The position numbers were made by a program, and so were the translations under genes. Positions 55,712 to 64,000 of a stretch of 64,000 bases of DNA are shown here, piece after piece; the first letter of the stretch is position 1, and every line of letters begins with the position of its first letter. The DNA comes from an uncultured Clostridia bacterium (GTDB lineage Bacteria > Bacillota > Clostridia > TANB77 > CAG-508): positions 1 to 64,000 of the forward strand of contig CANRKJ010000004.1 in NCBI GenBank assembly GCA_947631185.1, read 5' to 3'. Below the pieces are notes generated by a model. It worked only from the letters and a program-made list of their open reading frames with translations. It searched no databases and had not been told where the DNA came from.

Positions 55712-56935
55712 TTAATATATTTTTAGAGTTTGACCAACATATATTTTATTTACATTAGTTATATTATTTTGCTCTGAAATTTTATTAACAGTTGTTCCGT
55801 ATTTTAAAGCAATCTCACTTAATGTATCTCCTCTTTTTACAGTATAAATAATACCATTATTAGCATTAGAATTAACTTCTATTTTAATTACATTTCCTAC
55901 ATAAATATAATTAGGATTCTGTATATTGTTTAAATCCACTATACTTTGAACTGTTACATTATATCTTTTTGCGATTTGTGATAACGTATCTCCATATTTT
56001 ATCTTGTAACTTATAATATTTGAACCACTACTTTCATTATTAAATGTTTTTTCATAAATTTTTAGAATCTGACATGGATAAATCAAATTCACGTTCTGAA
56101 TATTATTTAGTTTTGCTATATCATTTACAGTTGTATTAAATTCTTGGGCAATTTTACTTAATGTATCTCCTTTTTTTACTATGTAATTTATAATATTCTC
56201 TTTTTCATTATTATTCGAATTATCTTCTGGTATTTCTGTTGAATCTAATAAAATATCAGTTGAAAATCTATCTTTATCTACATCTCCATTTATTCCTGAT
56301 ACTCTTCCTTTATTAGTATATTGAATTCCTATATACGTATTCCAACTAGAACTGGTATTTATTATATTTTGAGTATTACCATAATATGCTAACCAAAGCT
56401 TTCCTGTGGATGCAACAGTATTATTAAATGTATTTTTTACATTATCCAAATTACTATAAATAATAACATCTTTTCCTGTTAAACTTTTAAGCCTATTTAT
56501 AAAAGCAACTGCAATTTGATTAACTTGATTTTTTTGAACTCCATAAAATTGTTCATAATCCATTGCTAATTTACAATCAACCATTTTTCCCTGTATAATC
56601 GAAGCAAAAAAATCGGCTTGAGCTCTAGCTTCATTTACATTAGTTGCTGTTAAATAATGATAAAAACCTACTTTTAAATTATTAGCTCTAGCATTATTAT
56701 AATTTAATTCAAAATTAGAATCTACATAATTTGCACCTTGACTTGCCTTTATATATACTATACCAATTCCCGCATCTTTTACTTTTGAAAAATCTATAAT
56801 TCCTTGATAACGACTTACATCAATTCCTTCATACTTTAAATTATCTTGCGATGTTAATGCATATAATTTACCAGAAAAAAATATTATGTTTAATATAAAA
56901 ATTAAACTTAGTACTCTTAATATTTTTCTTGACAT
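55712..56935 (-). CDS. Secreted GH25 lysozyme with three LysM repeats
   Basis: A signal peptide (about residues 1-26) is followed by a GH25 muramidase domain opening [15 protein letters not shown], with the catalytic AMDYEQF. Three LysM repeats follow (each of the type [20 protein letters not shown]), which bind N-acetylglucosamine in peptidoglycan. 407 residues. RBS GGGGAGG. Likely a cell wall hydrolase for separation or germination-like processes; the exact role is not visible. Confidence 0.92.
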   Translation of the reverse strand: MSRKILRVLSLIFILNIIFFSGKLYALTSQDNLKYEGIDVSRYQGIIDFSKVKDAGIGIVYIKASQGANYVDSNFELNYNNARANNLKVGFYHYLTATNVNEARAQADFFASIIQGKMVDCKLAMDYEQFYGVQKNQVNQIAVAFINRLKSLTGKDVIIYSNLDNVKNTFNNTVASTGKLWLAYYGNTQNIINTSSSWNTYIGIQYTNKGRVSGINGDVDKDRFSTDILLDSTEIPEDNSNNNEKENIINYIVKKGDTLSKIAQEFNTTVNDIAKLNNIQNVNLIYPCQILKIYEKTFNNESSGSNIISYKIKYGDTLSQIAKRYNVTVQSIVDLNNIQNPNYIYVGNVIKIEVNSNANNGIIYTVKRGDTLSEIALKYGTTVNKISEQNNITNVNKIYVGQTLKIY

Positions 56936-57035
56936 AAGATTTACCTCCCCTAGTTATAATATTAAAAATTAAAATTATTAGTTACTATTTAAACTAAGGA
57001 TGAGTTCAAACCTTGTTTCAAGAAAAATATTATAT

Positions 57036-57063
57036 AAAAAAAGGACTTTACAGTCCTTTTTTT
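57036..57063 (-). terminator. Terminator of the S1-domain gene
   Basis: Stem AAAAAAAGGACT / AGTCCTTTTTTT with a 4-base loop. A second small hairpin GGAAAG-TAAG-CTTTCC lies at 57080-57095, closer to the stop. Confidence 0.92.
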
Positions 57064-57106
57064 ATTAATTCATATAACAGGAAAGTAAGCTTTCCGATTT
57101 GTTCTT

Positions 57107-58237
57107 TTATCCTTCTGAACTAAATGTTACTCCTTCAACATCTTTTAATTCATCTTCAATATTTGTTCCTTGTACTTCTTTAATTGACAACTCAATTTTT
57201 TTATTTTCTAAATCCATTCCAATAATTTTTGTATCCACTTTTTGATTTAATTCTAATTTATCTTGTGGTTTAGCAATTCTTTCATCTGAAATTTGAGAAA
57301 TATGAATTAAACCTTCAACTCCATCTTCTAATTCAGCAAAAGCTCCAAATGGCATAAATTTTTTTATAGTTACATTTACTACATCATTTAAATTATATCT
57401 TTCTGTAATAGTATTCCATGGGTTAGCTTCTTTTTGAGGATATGATAATTGAATTTTCTTATTTTCTTTATCAAAATCTTTTACTTCTACTTCTATATCT
57501 TGAGCAACTTTTAAATAATCTCCAGCATTTGCATTTCTTTTCCATGTTATCTCTGATATATGTAATAACCCTTGGATTCCACCTAAATCGACAAATGCGC
57601 CATATGGATTTATTGTAACTACTTTACCGCAATATTTTTTTCCTATTTCTATATTGTCCCAAAATTCATTTTCTTTTTTTTGTTTTATCTCATCAGTTAT
57701 AATTTTATTTGAACCTATTACTTTTCTATTTTCAGGATTATATTCTATTATCTTATATTCAATATTTGTTCCTACATAGTTTTCTAAATTTGCATCTCTT
57801 TTAATTCCAGATAATGATAAAGGAATAAATACTCTTATACCATCTACTTCTGTAATAACACCTTTTTCGTTTATACTATTTATTTTTGAATTTATAATTT
57901 CTTGATTATTAACTTTTTTTGCAAACTTTTCTTTATTTTGATTTATTTTCATTTTTTTATATGATAGTAATACATTTCCTAATCCATCATTCATTTTTAA
58001 TATTTCAGCGGTAATTTCATCACCTACTTTAAATTCTTTATTTGGATCATCTTCTATATTAAATGAATACTCTTTCTTAGGAATTATTCCATCTGCTTTA
58101 TACCCCAAATCAACATATATTTCTCCCTTTGATGTTATTTCTATTATTGTTCCTTTTACAATTTTTTCTAAAATATTTTCTTTTTTTATAGATTCATTGT
58201 ATAATTCTTCAAATGAGCAATTTTCGTTATTTTCCAT
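57107..58237 (-). CDS. S1-domain RNA-binding protein (RpsA-like)
   Basis: 376 residues with four S1 repeats, the best being the third (GKVVTINPYGAFVDLGGIQG, LLHISEITW) and fourth (VTIKKFMPFGAFAELEDGVE, LIHISQIS). Short RpsA-like proteins in Bacillota are thought to help translation initiation or RNA stability; they are often joined to ispH, which here lies elsewhere. RBS AAAGGTGG. Confidence 0.88.
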   Translation of the reverse strand: MENNENCSFEELYNESIKKENILEKIVKGTIIEITSKGEIYVDLGYKADGIIPKKEYSFNIEDDPNKEFKVGDEITAEILKMNDGLGNVLLSYKKMKINQNKEKFAKKVNNQEIINSKINSINEKGVITEVDGIRVFIPLSLSGIKRDANLENYVGTNIEYKIIEYNPENRKVIGSNKIITDEIKQKKENEFWDNIEIGKKYCGKVVTINPYGAFVDLGGIQGLLHISEITWKRNANAGDYLKVAQDIEVEVKDFDKENKKIQLSYPQKEANPWNTITERYNLNDVVNVTIKKFMPFGAFAELEDGVEGLIHISQISDERIAKPQDKLELNQKVDTKIIGMDLENKKIELSIKEVQGTNIEDELKDVEGVTFSSEG

Positions 58238-58369
58238 CTTTTACCACCTTTTAATTGTATTTTTTCCTATCAATATTAACATATAATTTTATTTTTTACA
58301 ATAAAATTTATATTTATTTTTAAATACTTTATTTAAATTTTTTTCTATCTATATTTAATCAAAATTAAA

Positions 58370-58400
58370 TTCCTATCCTTATTTCTTTTAAGGATAGGAA
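58370..58400 (-). terminator. Terminator of the giant coiled-coil gene
   Basis: Perfect 12-bp stem TTCCTATCCTTA with a 7-base loop. The remainder of the gap 58238-58473 shows nothing else. Confidence 0.88.
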
Positions 58401-58473
58401 CTTTTTTAATTAGCAAACTGTTCTCTTTATTCATATATTAAATAAATATAATTAAATGATAATCTTGATTTTT

Positions 58474-61107
58474 TTATTCTCTACTATCTGAATCTTTTGC
58501 TCTTTTTTCTGCGTCTTTTTTAACAGCATCTGTTAAATTCTTTGCAAAATTTCTTCCACTTCTTCTATCAGATAATTTTCTAGCATCTGATATAAAAATA
58601 CTTTTTACTTTCTCGATTCCTTTTTTTACAACATCTAAAACATTAATTTTACTTTCTAAGTTTTTTATGCTTTCTTCATCTTTATCTTTTTCTTCTTCTA
58701 AGTTTCTAAGTTCTTCACTCTTTTTATCAATCATATCTTCATCTAAAACTGATCCTTGGTTTCTTAATGCTTCATATTCTGCTTTCTTTTCCTCTGGTAA
58801 TTCATATTGTTCTATAGATGTTAAGTAAGTTTCTGCATCTGTTTTTGCTTTATTTAATCTTTCTATAGCTGATTTATTTATTTTTTGTGGAATAGAGTCT
58901 AATTCAGCATTTTTAACTCCAATTTGAGTTTTTAAATTATCTATTTTCTCTTGAGTAGATGGTTTTAAACTTTTTATTCTATCTGACATATCAGCTTCCG
59001 TATTCTGTATAATTTCATTTAAATCATCAATATCATTTTTAGAATCCATTATAGCTCTCATTTCTTTTTTTGGAATTTTTTTAATTGATTTATCATCAAA
59101 TGCATAATCTGAATTTTTTCTTATTTTATTATACCAATCAACTATTTTAGATACAAATTTTGATCTTCTTTTTAAAATGTCAGAATTAGTTCCCATAATA
59201 TAACTAATAGCTTTTTCTTCTTTAATTTCTGATCTATGTTTTATATGTTTTTCTATAATACCTTTCAAATCATCATTTGCATCATCATCAAATTCTCTTC
59301 CCAATAAAATTTTTTTAGTAAAATCTGCTAATTCATTAGAACTATTTAAAAATTTATCAAGACCGACATTATATGTATTTTCAGCATCTATAATTCTTTT
59401 TTCCACTCTTTTTTCGTCATAAACTAAATCATTTTCTTTACCATCTTTTAAATTTCTCATTAAATAATCATGCATAGCTTGTGATGTAGGTTCAACATCA
59501 CCATCTTTTTTATGACTCTCACGCAATTCTTGTAAAAAATTTTTTTCAGCTTCTTTAAAATTATTTATTGCCTCTATGTATTTTGCTTCTGGTTTTGACT
59601 CATCATTCATTATACCTATACCTTCTGGATTTATCTGTAAATTATATAAAGCTTCTCTTAAACTTTTCTCTGCTTCTTTATAATCTGAAAATGCTTTATT
59701 AAGCTCAGAGTCTTTATTTAATAAGTCAGGATACCCTTCTTCAGTAATATACTTTGAATCAAACTCTTTTTTTAATGAATTTGTTTCTTCTATTTTTTTA
59801 TCATATGCATTATGTAATCTTGTTAAATATTTATTTAATTCATGTAAATTATTGTTAAAATATATTACTTTTAATCCGTCTTCTAAATTTGCTTTCTCAT
59901 CTTGTTTCCTTAAATAAGCTTCATTTTCAACGATTTCATCTCCATCTTGATAATTACTTCCTTCACCATCTATAGAAGGATTTTCCTTTTCCTCTATTAA
60001 AGCTTTTTTACTTTCTACTACTGCTTCTTGGGCATTTTTATATGCTTCAGTCTCTTTTTTGTTTGCCTCCCAAAATTCTTCCATTTTTTGTTTAATTTCT
60101 TCATCATCTATATTTTTAGAATTATTTTTTAAATCTTCTATTTCTGCATTTAAAGTAGCTATTCTTGACTCTTTTTCTTTCTTTTCCTTTCGAATTTCTT
60201 CTATTTGATCTTTTAAGTCTTGATATTCTTGATTTTCATCTTGTGAGTTTTGATCCATCTCTGCTACGATTCTCATTCCCTGTAACATTGATTCTTTTTC
60301 ATTTTCTAAAGATTGCTTTTCTGAATTTAATCCTTTAATTTTTTCGTCTAATACTGAAACAACTAAATTTCCATTTTTATCTACTTCCCAAGTTATATTA
60401 GTATGTTTTATACCTTTAACATTTTTTAAATGATCTGTAATATTTTTTATTAATTCCTTACTTGAATTTCTAATTTCATTTAGTAATCTATTAACCTCAT
60501 TAATTGAAACAAAATTCTGCGTAGCTTTACTCAATTCATCTGTTAATTCTGATAATTTTTGCATTTTATTTTTAACTTCACTATCATCATTAATTTCCTT
60601 GCTTTTTTCCTCTAAAACCTTTATTTGTTCTGCTTTTTTATCAATTTTATCATCAAAATCATTTTCAATTTCATTTCTTATTGCTTTATTAATTTCCTCA
60701 TTTGCTCCTACACTTAATATTATTAAATCTAATCTATCATTAGCTTTTTTAATATTTTCTTTTATTCCTTTTATCTGTTCAGTAATCTCATTATCACTTT
60801 TTCCTTTTTCGGCTATCTCATTTCTTATATCATCCATTTTTTTCTTAGCATCATCTATAGCTTTACGCGCAACTTCCTTTTGATTTTCTATTTCCGGTCC
60901 AGAACCATTTTCACATGCTTTTAATATATTATTAAAAACGTCACAGTTTTGCTCATAAGTTTTTAATTCATTCTCTAGTTCTTTTATATCATTACTTTTT
61001 TTTGCTGTTAATTGATTTAACTCTTCATTCCATTTTTTTATTTCTTCATTTAATGTTTTTACTTCTGTATCTAATTCTTGTAAAGTTTTTTCTTCTCTTT
61101 TTTCCAT
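58474..61107 (-). CDS. 877-residue coiled-coil protein, unknown
   Basis: Almost the whole chain is predicted by eye to be coiled coil: Lys/Glu/Asn-rich heptads from residue 5 to about 350, a less regular acidic middle, and another coil near residues 730-820. The end is basic, rich in Arg and Lys. There is no Walker A or SMC hinge signature, no membrane segment and no signal peptide, so it is not an SMC ATPase. RBS GGAAAGGGG. A 40-residue helical protein is encoded directly upstream and probably cotranscribed. A structural or scaffold role is plausible but not shown. Confidence 0.75.
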   Translation of the reverse strand: MEKREEKTLQELDTEVKTLNEEIKKWNEELNQLTAKKSNDIKELENELKTYEQNCDVFNNILKACENGSGPEIENQKEVARKAIDDAKKKMDDIRNEIAEKGKSDNEITEQIKGIKENIKKANDRLDLIILSVGANEEINKAIRNEIENDFDDKIDKKAEQIKVLEEKSKEINDDSEVKNKMQKLSELTDELSKATQNFVSINEVNRLLNEIRNSSKELIKNITDHLKNVKGIKHTNITWEVDKNGNLVVSVLDEKIKGLNSEKQSLENEKESMLQGMRIVAEMDQNSQDENQEYQDLKDQIEEIRKEKKEKESRIATLNAEIEDLKNNSKNIDDEEIKQKMEEFWEANKKETEAYKNAQEAVVESKKALIEEKENPSIDGEGSNYQDGDEIVENEAYLRKQDEKANLEDGLKVIYFNNNLHELNKYLTRLHNAYDKKIEETNSLKKEFDSKYITEEGYPDLLNKDSELNKAFSDYKEAEKSLREALYNLQINPEGIGIMNDESKPEAKYIEAINNFKEAEKNFLQELRESHKKDGDVEPTSQAMHDYLMRNLKDGKENDLVYDEKRVEKRIIDAENTYNVGLDKFLNSSNELADFTKKILLGREFDDDANDDLKGIIEKHIKHRSEIKEEKAISYIMGTNSDILKRRSKFVSKIVDWYNKIRKNSDYAFDDKSIKKIPKKEMRAIMDSKNDIDDLNEIIQNTEADMSDRIKSLKPSTQEKIDNLKTQIGVKNAELDSIPQKINKSAIERLNKAKTDAETYLTSIEQYELPEEKKAEYEALRNQGSVLDEDMIDKKSEELRNLEEEKDKDEESIKNLESKINVLDVVKKGIEKVKSIFISDARKLSDRRSGRNFAKNLTDAVKKDAEKRAKDSDSRE

Positions 61108-61130
61108 AAAATTCCCCTTTCCTACTTTTA

Positions 61131-61253
61131 TTATTTTCTAGCTAACTCAGATTCACATTCAGCAATTAAATTACTAATTTCCACTTTAGTTTTAGACATT
61201 TCTTTTACTAAATCTAATATTTTTTCATCAATTATCTTTTCATCGTTTCTCAT
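61131..61253 (-). CDS. Small helical protein (40 aa) upstream of the coiled-coil gene
   Basis: ATG preceded by GAAAGGAG (spacing about 11). It encodes MRNDEKIIDEKILDLVKEMS and 20 further residues, an amphipathic helix with coiled-coil character. It ends 23 bases before the 877-residue gene, so the two are likely cotranslated partners. Too short to identify. Confidence 0.6.
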   Translation of the reverse strand: MRNDEKIIDEKILDLVKEMSKTKVEISNLIAECESELARK

Positions 61254-61393
61254 ATTAAAATAATCTCCTTTCAACATATATCAATTCAAACTGACATTAT
61301 ATCACTTTTTATATTATAACATTTTTTATTTTATTTTTCAATAGTTTTACATAATTTGTTACATATTTCATTACTTAATTAGATTATTATAAA

Positions 61394-61473
61394 GTCCTCA
61401 TTCATTTTTGATTGAAAAAATTGTATAGTATTTCTTCTGTGTAATGCTTTATATTATAGAAAATGTTGAGGAC
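61394..61473. other. Long-range inverted repeat in the gap upstream of the small ORF
   Basis: GTCCTCA (61394-61400) and TGAGGAC (61467-61473) could close an 80-base loop between the small gene and hsp20. No promoter or tRNA-like fold is evident inside. It may be a small RNA or chance. Confidence 0.25.
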
Positions 61474-61493
61474 CTTCCTTTAATATAAAAAAA

Positions 61494-61523
61494 CTATGAA
61501 TTGAAAAATACTTCAATTCATAG
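61494..61523 (-). terminator. Terminator of hsp20
   Basis: Perfect 12-bp stem CTATGAATTGAA with a 6-base loop, followed by seven Ts on the minus strand. Confidence 0.94.
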
Positions 61524-61530
61524 CTTACTT

Positions 61531-61950
61531 TTATTCAATTTCAATATGTTTTGTTTCTGGAAGTTCTTTTTGTTCTTCTTTCTTTGGAACAGTAATTTTT
61601 AATGTTCCATTTTTAAATTCAGCATGGATATCTTCTTCTGTTATTTTATCTCCGACATAAAAGCTTCTTGAACAATGTCCATAAAATCTTTCTTTATGAA
61701 GATATTTTTCAGTATCTTCACTATTTTCTTCTTTTTTTACTTCAGCTATAACTTCAAGATATCCATTTTTCAAATTAAGATTAATATTTTGTTTTTCATA
61801 TCCAGGTAAATCAATATCTACAATATATTTGTCGCTTTTTTCTTTAATGTCTGTTTTCATTATAGAACATTCTCTTCTTTGAAAAAGTTCATCATCTTTA
61901 AAAAAATCATTAAATAAATCAAATTCATTCCTTCTTCTTGGTAACAACAT
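61531..61950 (-). CDS. Small heat shock protein Hsp20
   Basis: Alpha-crystallin domain chaperone: YIVDIDLPGYEKQNINLNL, the RSFYVGD segment and the C-terminal FKNGTLKITVPK are typical, and the tail ends with an IEIE-like motif. The ATG at 61950 is used; AAAGGAG lies 13 bases upstream, a bit far, so a TTG at 61962 is an alternative. Not linked to a visible heat-shock operator. Confidence 0.92.
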   Translation of the reverse strand: MLLPRRRNEFDLFNDFFKDDELFQRRECSIMKTDIKEKSDKYIVDIDLPGYEKQNINLNLKNGYLEVIAEVKKEENSEDTEKYLHKERFYGHCSRSFYVGDKITEEDIHAEFKNGTLKITVPKKEEQKELPETKHIEIE

Positions 61951-62131
61951 AATAACAACCAATCTCCTTTTATAAATATTTTTTATATATTAATAACTCA
62001 AAATACCTCAGAATTATCAATAATATAAAAATTTGTGTATATTTATTATATGTAAATTGATTATTTTTATACTTTTCATAGAAATATTTTCTGGCAATTG
62101 TTGATGAAGCTTTTCTAATATGGAAAAAACT

Positions 62132-64000
62132 TTATCTTGATATATTATTTTCTTCAATAATTTTATTCCATATATTATCTTTTAATTCAAATAATGTTAT
62201 ATATCCTTGTAAAGTTCTTGCTTTGTGACGCAAATTTCTATTATGTTTGTTAAGATAAATTTTAGATTTAGCTTTACCATTTTTAGCTTCTTGAATCAAA
62301 TTTGAAACTGGTGAGTTTCCATCTAGTGCAATTACTATAGATTCTCTTCTTTCAAATATTTCGTAATTAAAACTTTTATAAATTCCAAAATCTTCACTTT
62401 CAGTAGATATTCTAATCCCTGTAATTTTAGAAGCTAATATTCTATTTCTAACATCTTTTTCTATCATATTTGGAATAATTGCATATATTTCAATTTTTTT
62501 ATTAAGTTTCTCACATAAATCTACAATAACTTTTTCATATCCTTCAAGTTTATGACCTATAACAAAGAATGCTTTTTTATCATCAATTCTTTTCACTAAA
62601 TTAGTTAATATTTCAGTTTCTTCTGGATATGCTTTAGTTTGATTATTTTGTCCATTAAAGCTTCCACCTGCAATTATTATTGGGATTTTGTTAGTAGGCA
62701 TATCTTTTATTTTATGTTTTAAAAATTCTTCTGAACTAACTTTTTCTGTTAATCTTAGTTTTATATCTTTCTTCAAATCTTTATCTTTTATTTTATATTC
62801 TTCTTCTAGTAAGGCTTCTCTCATATTCCTTCCATTTAAAAATTTGTTAAATCTCTTTGATTTTAAAATAAAATATCTATTTCTGTCTTTTAATATTTTA
62901 TTTTCAACAGCTTTTATCTTTTCAAAATCTTCACTTGTTAATCCTATCAAATTTTTCAAAGCAAGTTGTTCTTCTATTGCGTCAGTTCCATAAAATCCAC
63001 ACCCATCAGTTCCCTGAACACAATTTATTCCTTCAGCTAAATATCTTTTTAGTGGATGGTTTGATATATTACTTAAATTATTTAATCTAACATTTGATGT
63101 TATTTGAAATTCTAAAATTGTATTTGATTCTTTTATTTGTTTTATCAATTTTTTTCCTTCTTCAGAATCCAAATCAGGTGTATATAATCCATGTCCAATT
63201 CTTATTCTTGGAATTTTTTGTCCTTTTTTCAAAGATTTTTTTACACATTCAATAGAATTATAAACATTATTTTTTAAACTATCATTTTCTCCAGCATGTA
63301 TTCTTATAGTGTAATCTTTATCTTCTTTTTGAGAATACTGAACAATTTCTTCAATTACAGGTTGTAATTCACAAATATCATTTATTTCTTCACCAATAAA
63401 ATCACTTCCAACTACATAAGGGCTTTTACTTACTGTTTTTAAAACACTTAAACTTTCTCTTAAATATCCACTTCCTGCAACTTGATCTTTTATAATTGTA
63501 AGAGGTATTCTTCTGATTGCAACCAAAAATCTTATTTTAACACCTGTTTCTTTTTCTATTTTTGGCATAATTTCATGAATATCCTCTAATAATTCTATTG
63601 CAGGTAGACCTTCCTTTGTTAATGTAGTATCAGCTATTTCAACATAATTAATTCCTTGTTTTTGATATTCTCTTGCTATCCATAAAAGTTTATCCTGTCT
63701 TAAATTATTTTTTCTATATATACTTCCTCTCTTTTTATCATCAATCATTTTTAATATAACATCTCTAATATCTTTTTGAGGAATTTTCTTTATTTTTGAT
63801 ATCTCTAATTTTATTTTTTCTTTAGTATCACTTTCAGTTCCTCTCGCAAAAACATATCTATATATGTATAATTTTTCTAAATTTGTAAATACCGCCTGAC
63901 CATCTTTTAAAATGGCTAAACTTTTTCTTATTTTTTCGATATTTTCTTTTGCATCATCTAAATTATTTAAAATTAAATCAGCAAAATTTATAAAAGTATT
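62132..64000 (-). CDS. Adenosine deaminase-like protein with C-terminal SLOG-like domain (5' part off window)
   Basis: The frame is open to the right edge, so the N-terminus (including any HxH metal motif) is missing. The visible part holds the deaminase barrel motifs: IRIHAGEND (proton-donor Glu), RIGHGLY (metal His), ITSNVRLNN and QGTDGCG, where the usual TDD pair has become TDG. From about 180 residues before the end a second, Rossmann-like domain begins with IPIIIAGGSFNG and ends with ALDGNSPVSNLI, similar to SLOG/LOG nucleotide-binding proteins. An ATG at 63748 is internal and not needed as a start. A nucleoside- or nucleotide-related enzyme; substrate uncertain. Confidence 0.75.
   Translation of the reverse strand, partial: NTFINFADLILNNLDDAKENIEKIRKSLAILKDGQAVFTNLEKLYIYRYVFARGTESDTKEKIKLEISKIKKIPQKDIRDVILKMIDDKKRGSIYRKNNLRQDKLLWIAREYQKQGINYVEIADTTLTKEGLPAIELLEDIHEIMPKIEKETGVKIRFLVAIRRIPLTIIKDQVAGSGYLRESLSVLKTVSKSPYVVGSDFIGEEINDICELQPVIEEIVQYSQKEDKDYTIRIHAGENDSLKNNVYNSIECVKKSLKKGQKIPRIRIGHGLYTPDLDSEEGKKLIKQIKESNTILEFQITSNVRLNNLSNISNHPLKRYLAEGINCVQGTDGCGFYGTDAIEEQLALKNLIGLTSEDFEKIKAVENKILKDRNRYFILKSKRFNKFLNGRNMREALLEEEYKIKDKDLKKDIKLRLTEKVSSEEFLKHKIKDMPTNKIPIIIAGGSFNGQNNQTKAYPEETEILTNLVKRIDDKKAFFVIGHKLEGYEKVIVDLCEKLNKKIEIYAIIPNMIEKDVRNRILASKITGIRISTESEDFGIYKSFNYEIFERRESIVIALDGNSPVSNLIQEAKNGKAKSKIYLNKHNRNLRHKARTLQGYITLFELKDNIWNKIIEENNISR

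Noticed and set aside
62132..64000. RADAR defence system (RdrB)
   Set aside because: No RdrA ATPase is visible in the window, Hsp20 is the only neighbour seen, and the C-terminal domain does not correspond to what I know of RdrB. Kept only as a possibility to test.
1..64000. CRISPR array
   Set aside because: No regularly spaced 25-40 base repeats were seen; the only tandem array is the coding 24-base repeat at 1672-1825.

Overview
The window is a very AT-rich stretch of chromosome from a low-GC Bacillota, most likely a clostridial lineage. The evidence is the AT-biased codons, strong AGGAGG ribosome binding sites, and the spoIIM-xerD pair, plus the tig-clpP-clpX cluster, RNase Y, YmdB, YlmH, zinc-type L31/L32/L28 and cysteine-rich DUF1540-type proteins. 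Stops are mostly TAA, with some TAG and a few clear TGA (nadD, dxs and the cation exchanger), so UGA is a normal stop here. Nearly every gene lies on the minus strand; only mscL and a ClpA/ClpC-like ATPase are on the plus strand. Most transcription units end in strong intrinsic terminators. The genus cannot be named from the sequence alone.

Layout: 1-73 is the 5' end of a group II intron placed just after a terminator. 116-5179 holds a D-Ala-D-Ala carboxypeptidase, a repeat-bearing membrane protein, tRNA-Thr(GGT), xerD, spoIIM and an RNA m5C methyltransferase. 5194-11077 has an EndoQ-like nuclease, smpB, fba, a DUF1540-type protein, a WG-repeat membrane protein, nadD and a P-loop kinase. 11079-19644 has metG, an unknown acidic protein, glmM, a degenerate Wzz/BY-kinase protein, two RNA-modification enzymes, ispH and an unlisted 35-residue membrane peptide. 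19944-28982 has mscL with an in-frame TGA, an unknown 779-residue protein, a GH25 lysozyme, a lipid kinase, rpmE, rpmF, MYG1, an HD hydrolase and ymdB. 29070-38796 has pyrB, an orphan ABC ATPase, ylmH, dxs, a CobW-type GTPase, a cation exchanger, holA and an RluD-type enzyme. 38952-48222 has clpX, clpP, tig, the Clp-like ATPase, pyrH and rny. 48506-64000 has pfkA, rpmB, nth, htpG, an amidotransferase, mntP, a TetR regulator, a GH25-LysM enzyme, an S1 protein, a giant coiled-coil protein, hsp20 and an adenosine-deaminase-like protein that leaves the window.

Most of it is housekeeping: protein quality control (tig, clpP, clpX, a second Clp ATPase, htpG, hsp20, smpB), central metabolism and isoprenoids (fba, pfkA, dxs, ispH), nucleotide and cofactor synthesis (pyrB, pyrH, nadD), DNA repair (EndoQ, Nth) and cell wall turnover (carboxypeptidase, two GH25 enzymes, glmM).

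The most striking signal is translational. Two conserved genes, holA (essential clamp-loader delta subunit) and mntP, are each broken by a +1 shift, and in both the shift falls exactly on a zero-frame CGG arginine codon preceded by a codon ending in GU. Reading by eye I found only three other in-frame CGG codons in the whole window. This fits +1 frameshifting at a starved or nearly unassigned CGG codon, although assembly error must be excluded. mscL carries a separate interruption, a UGA at a conserved glycine position.
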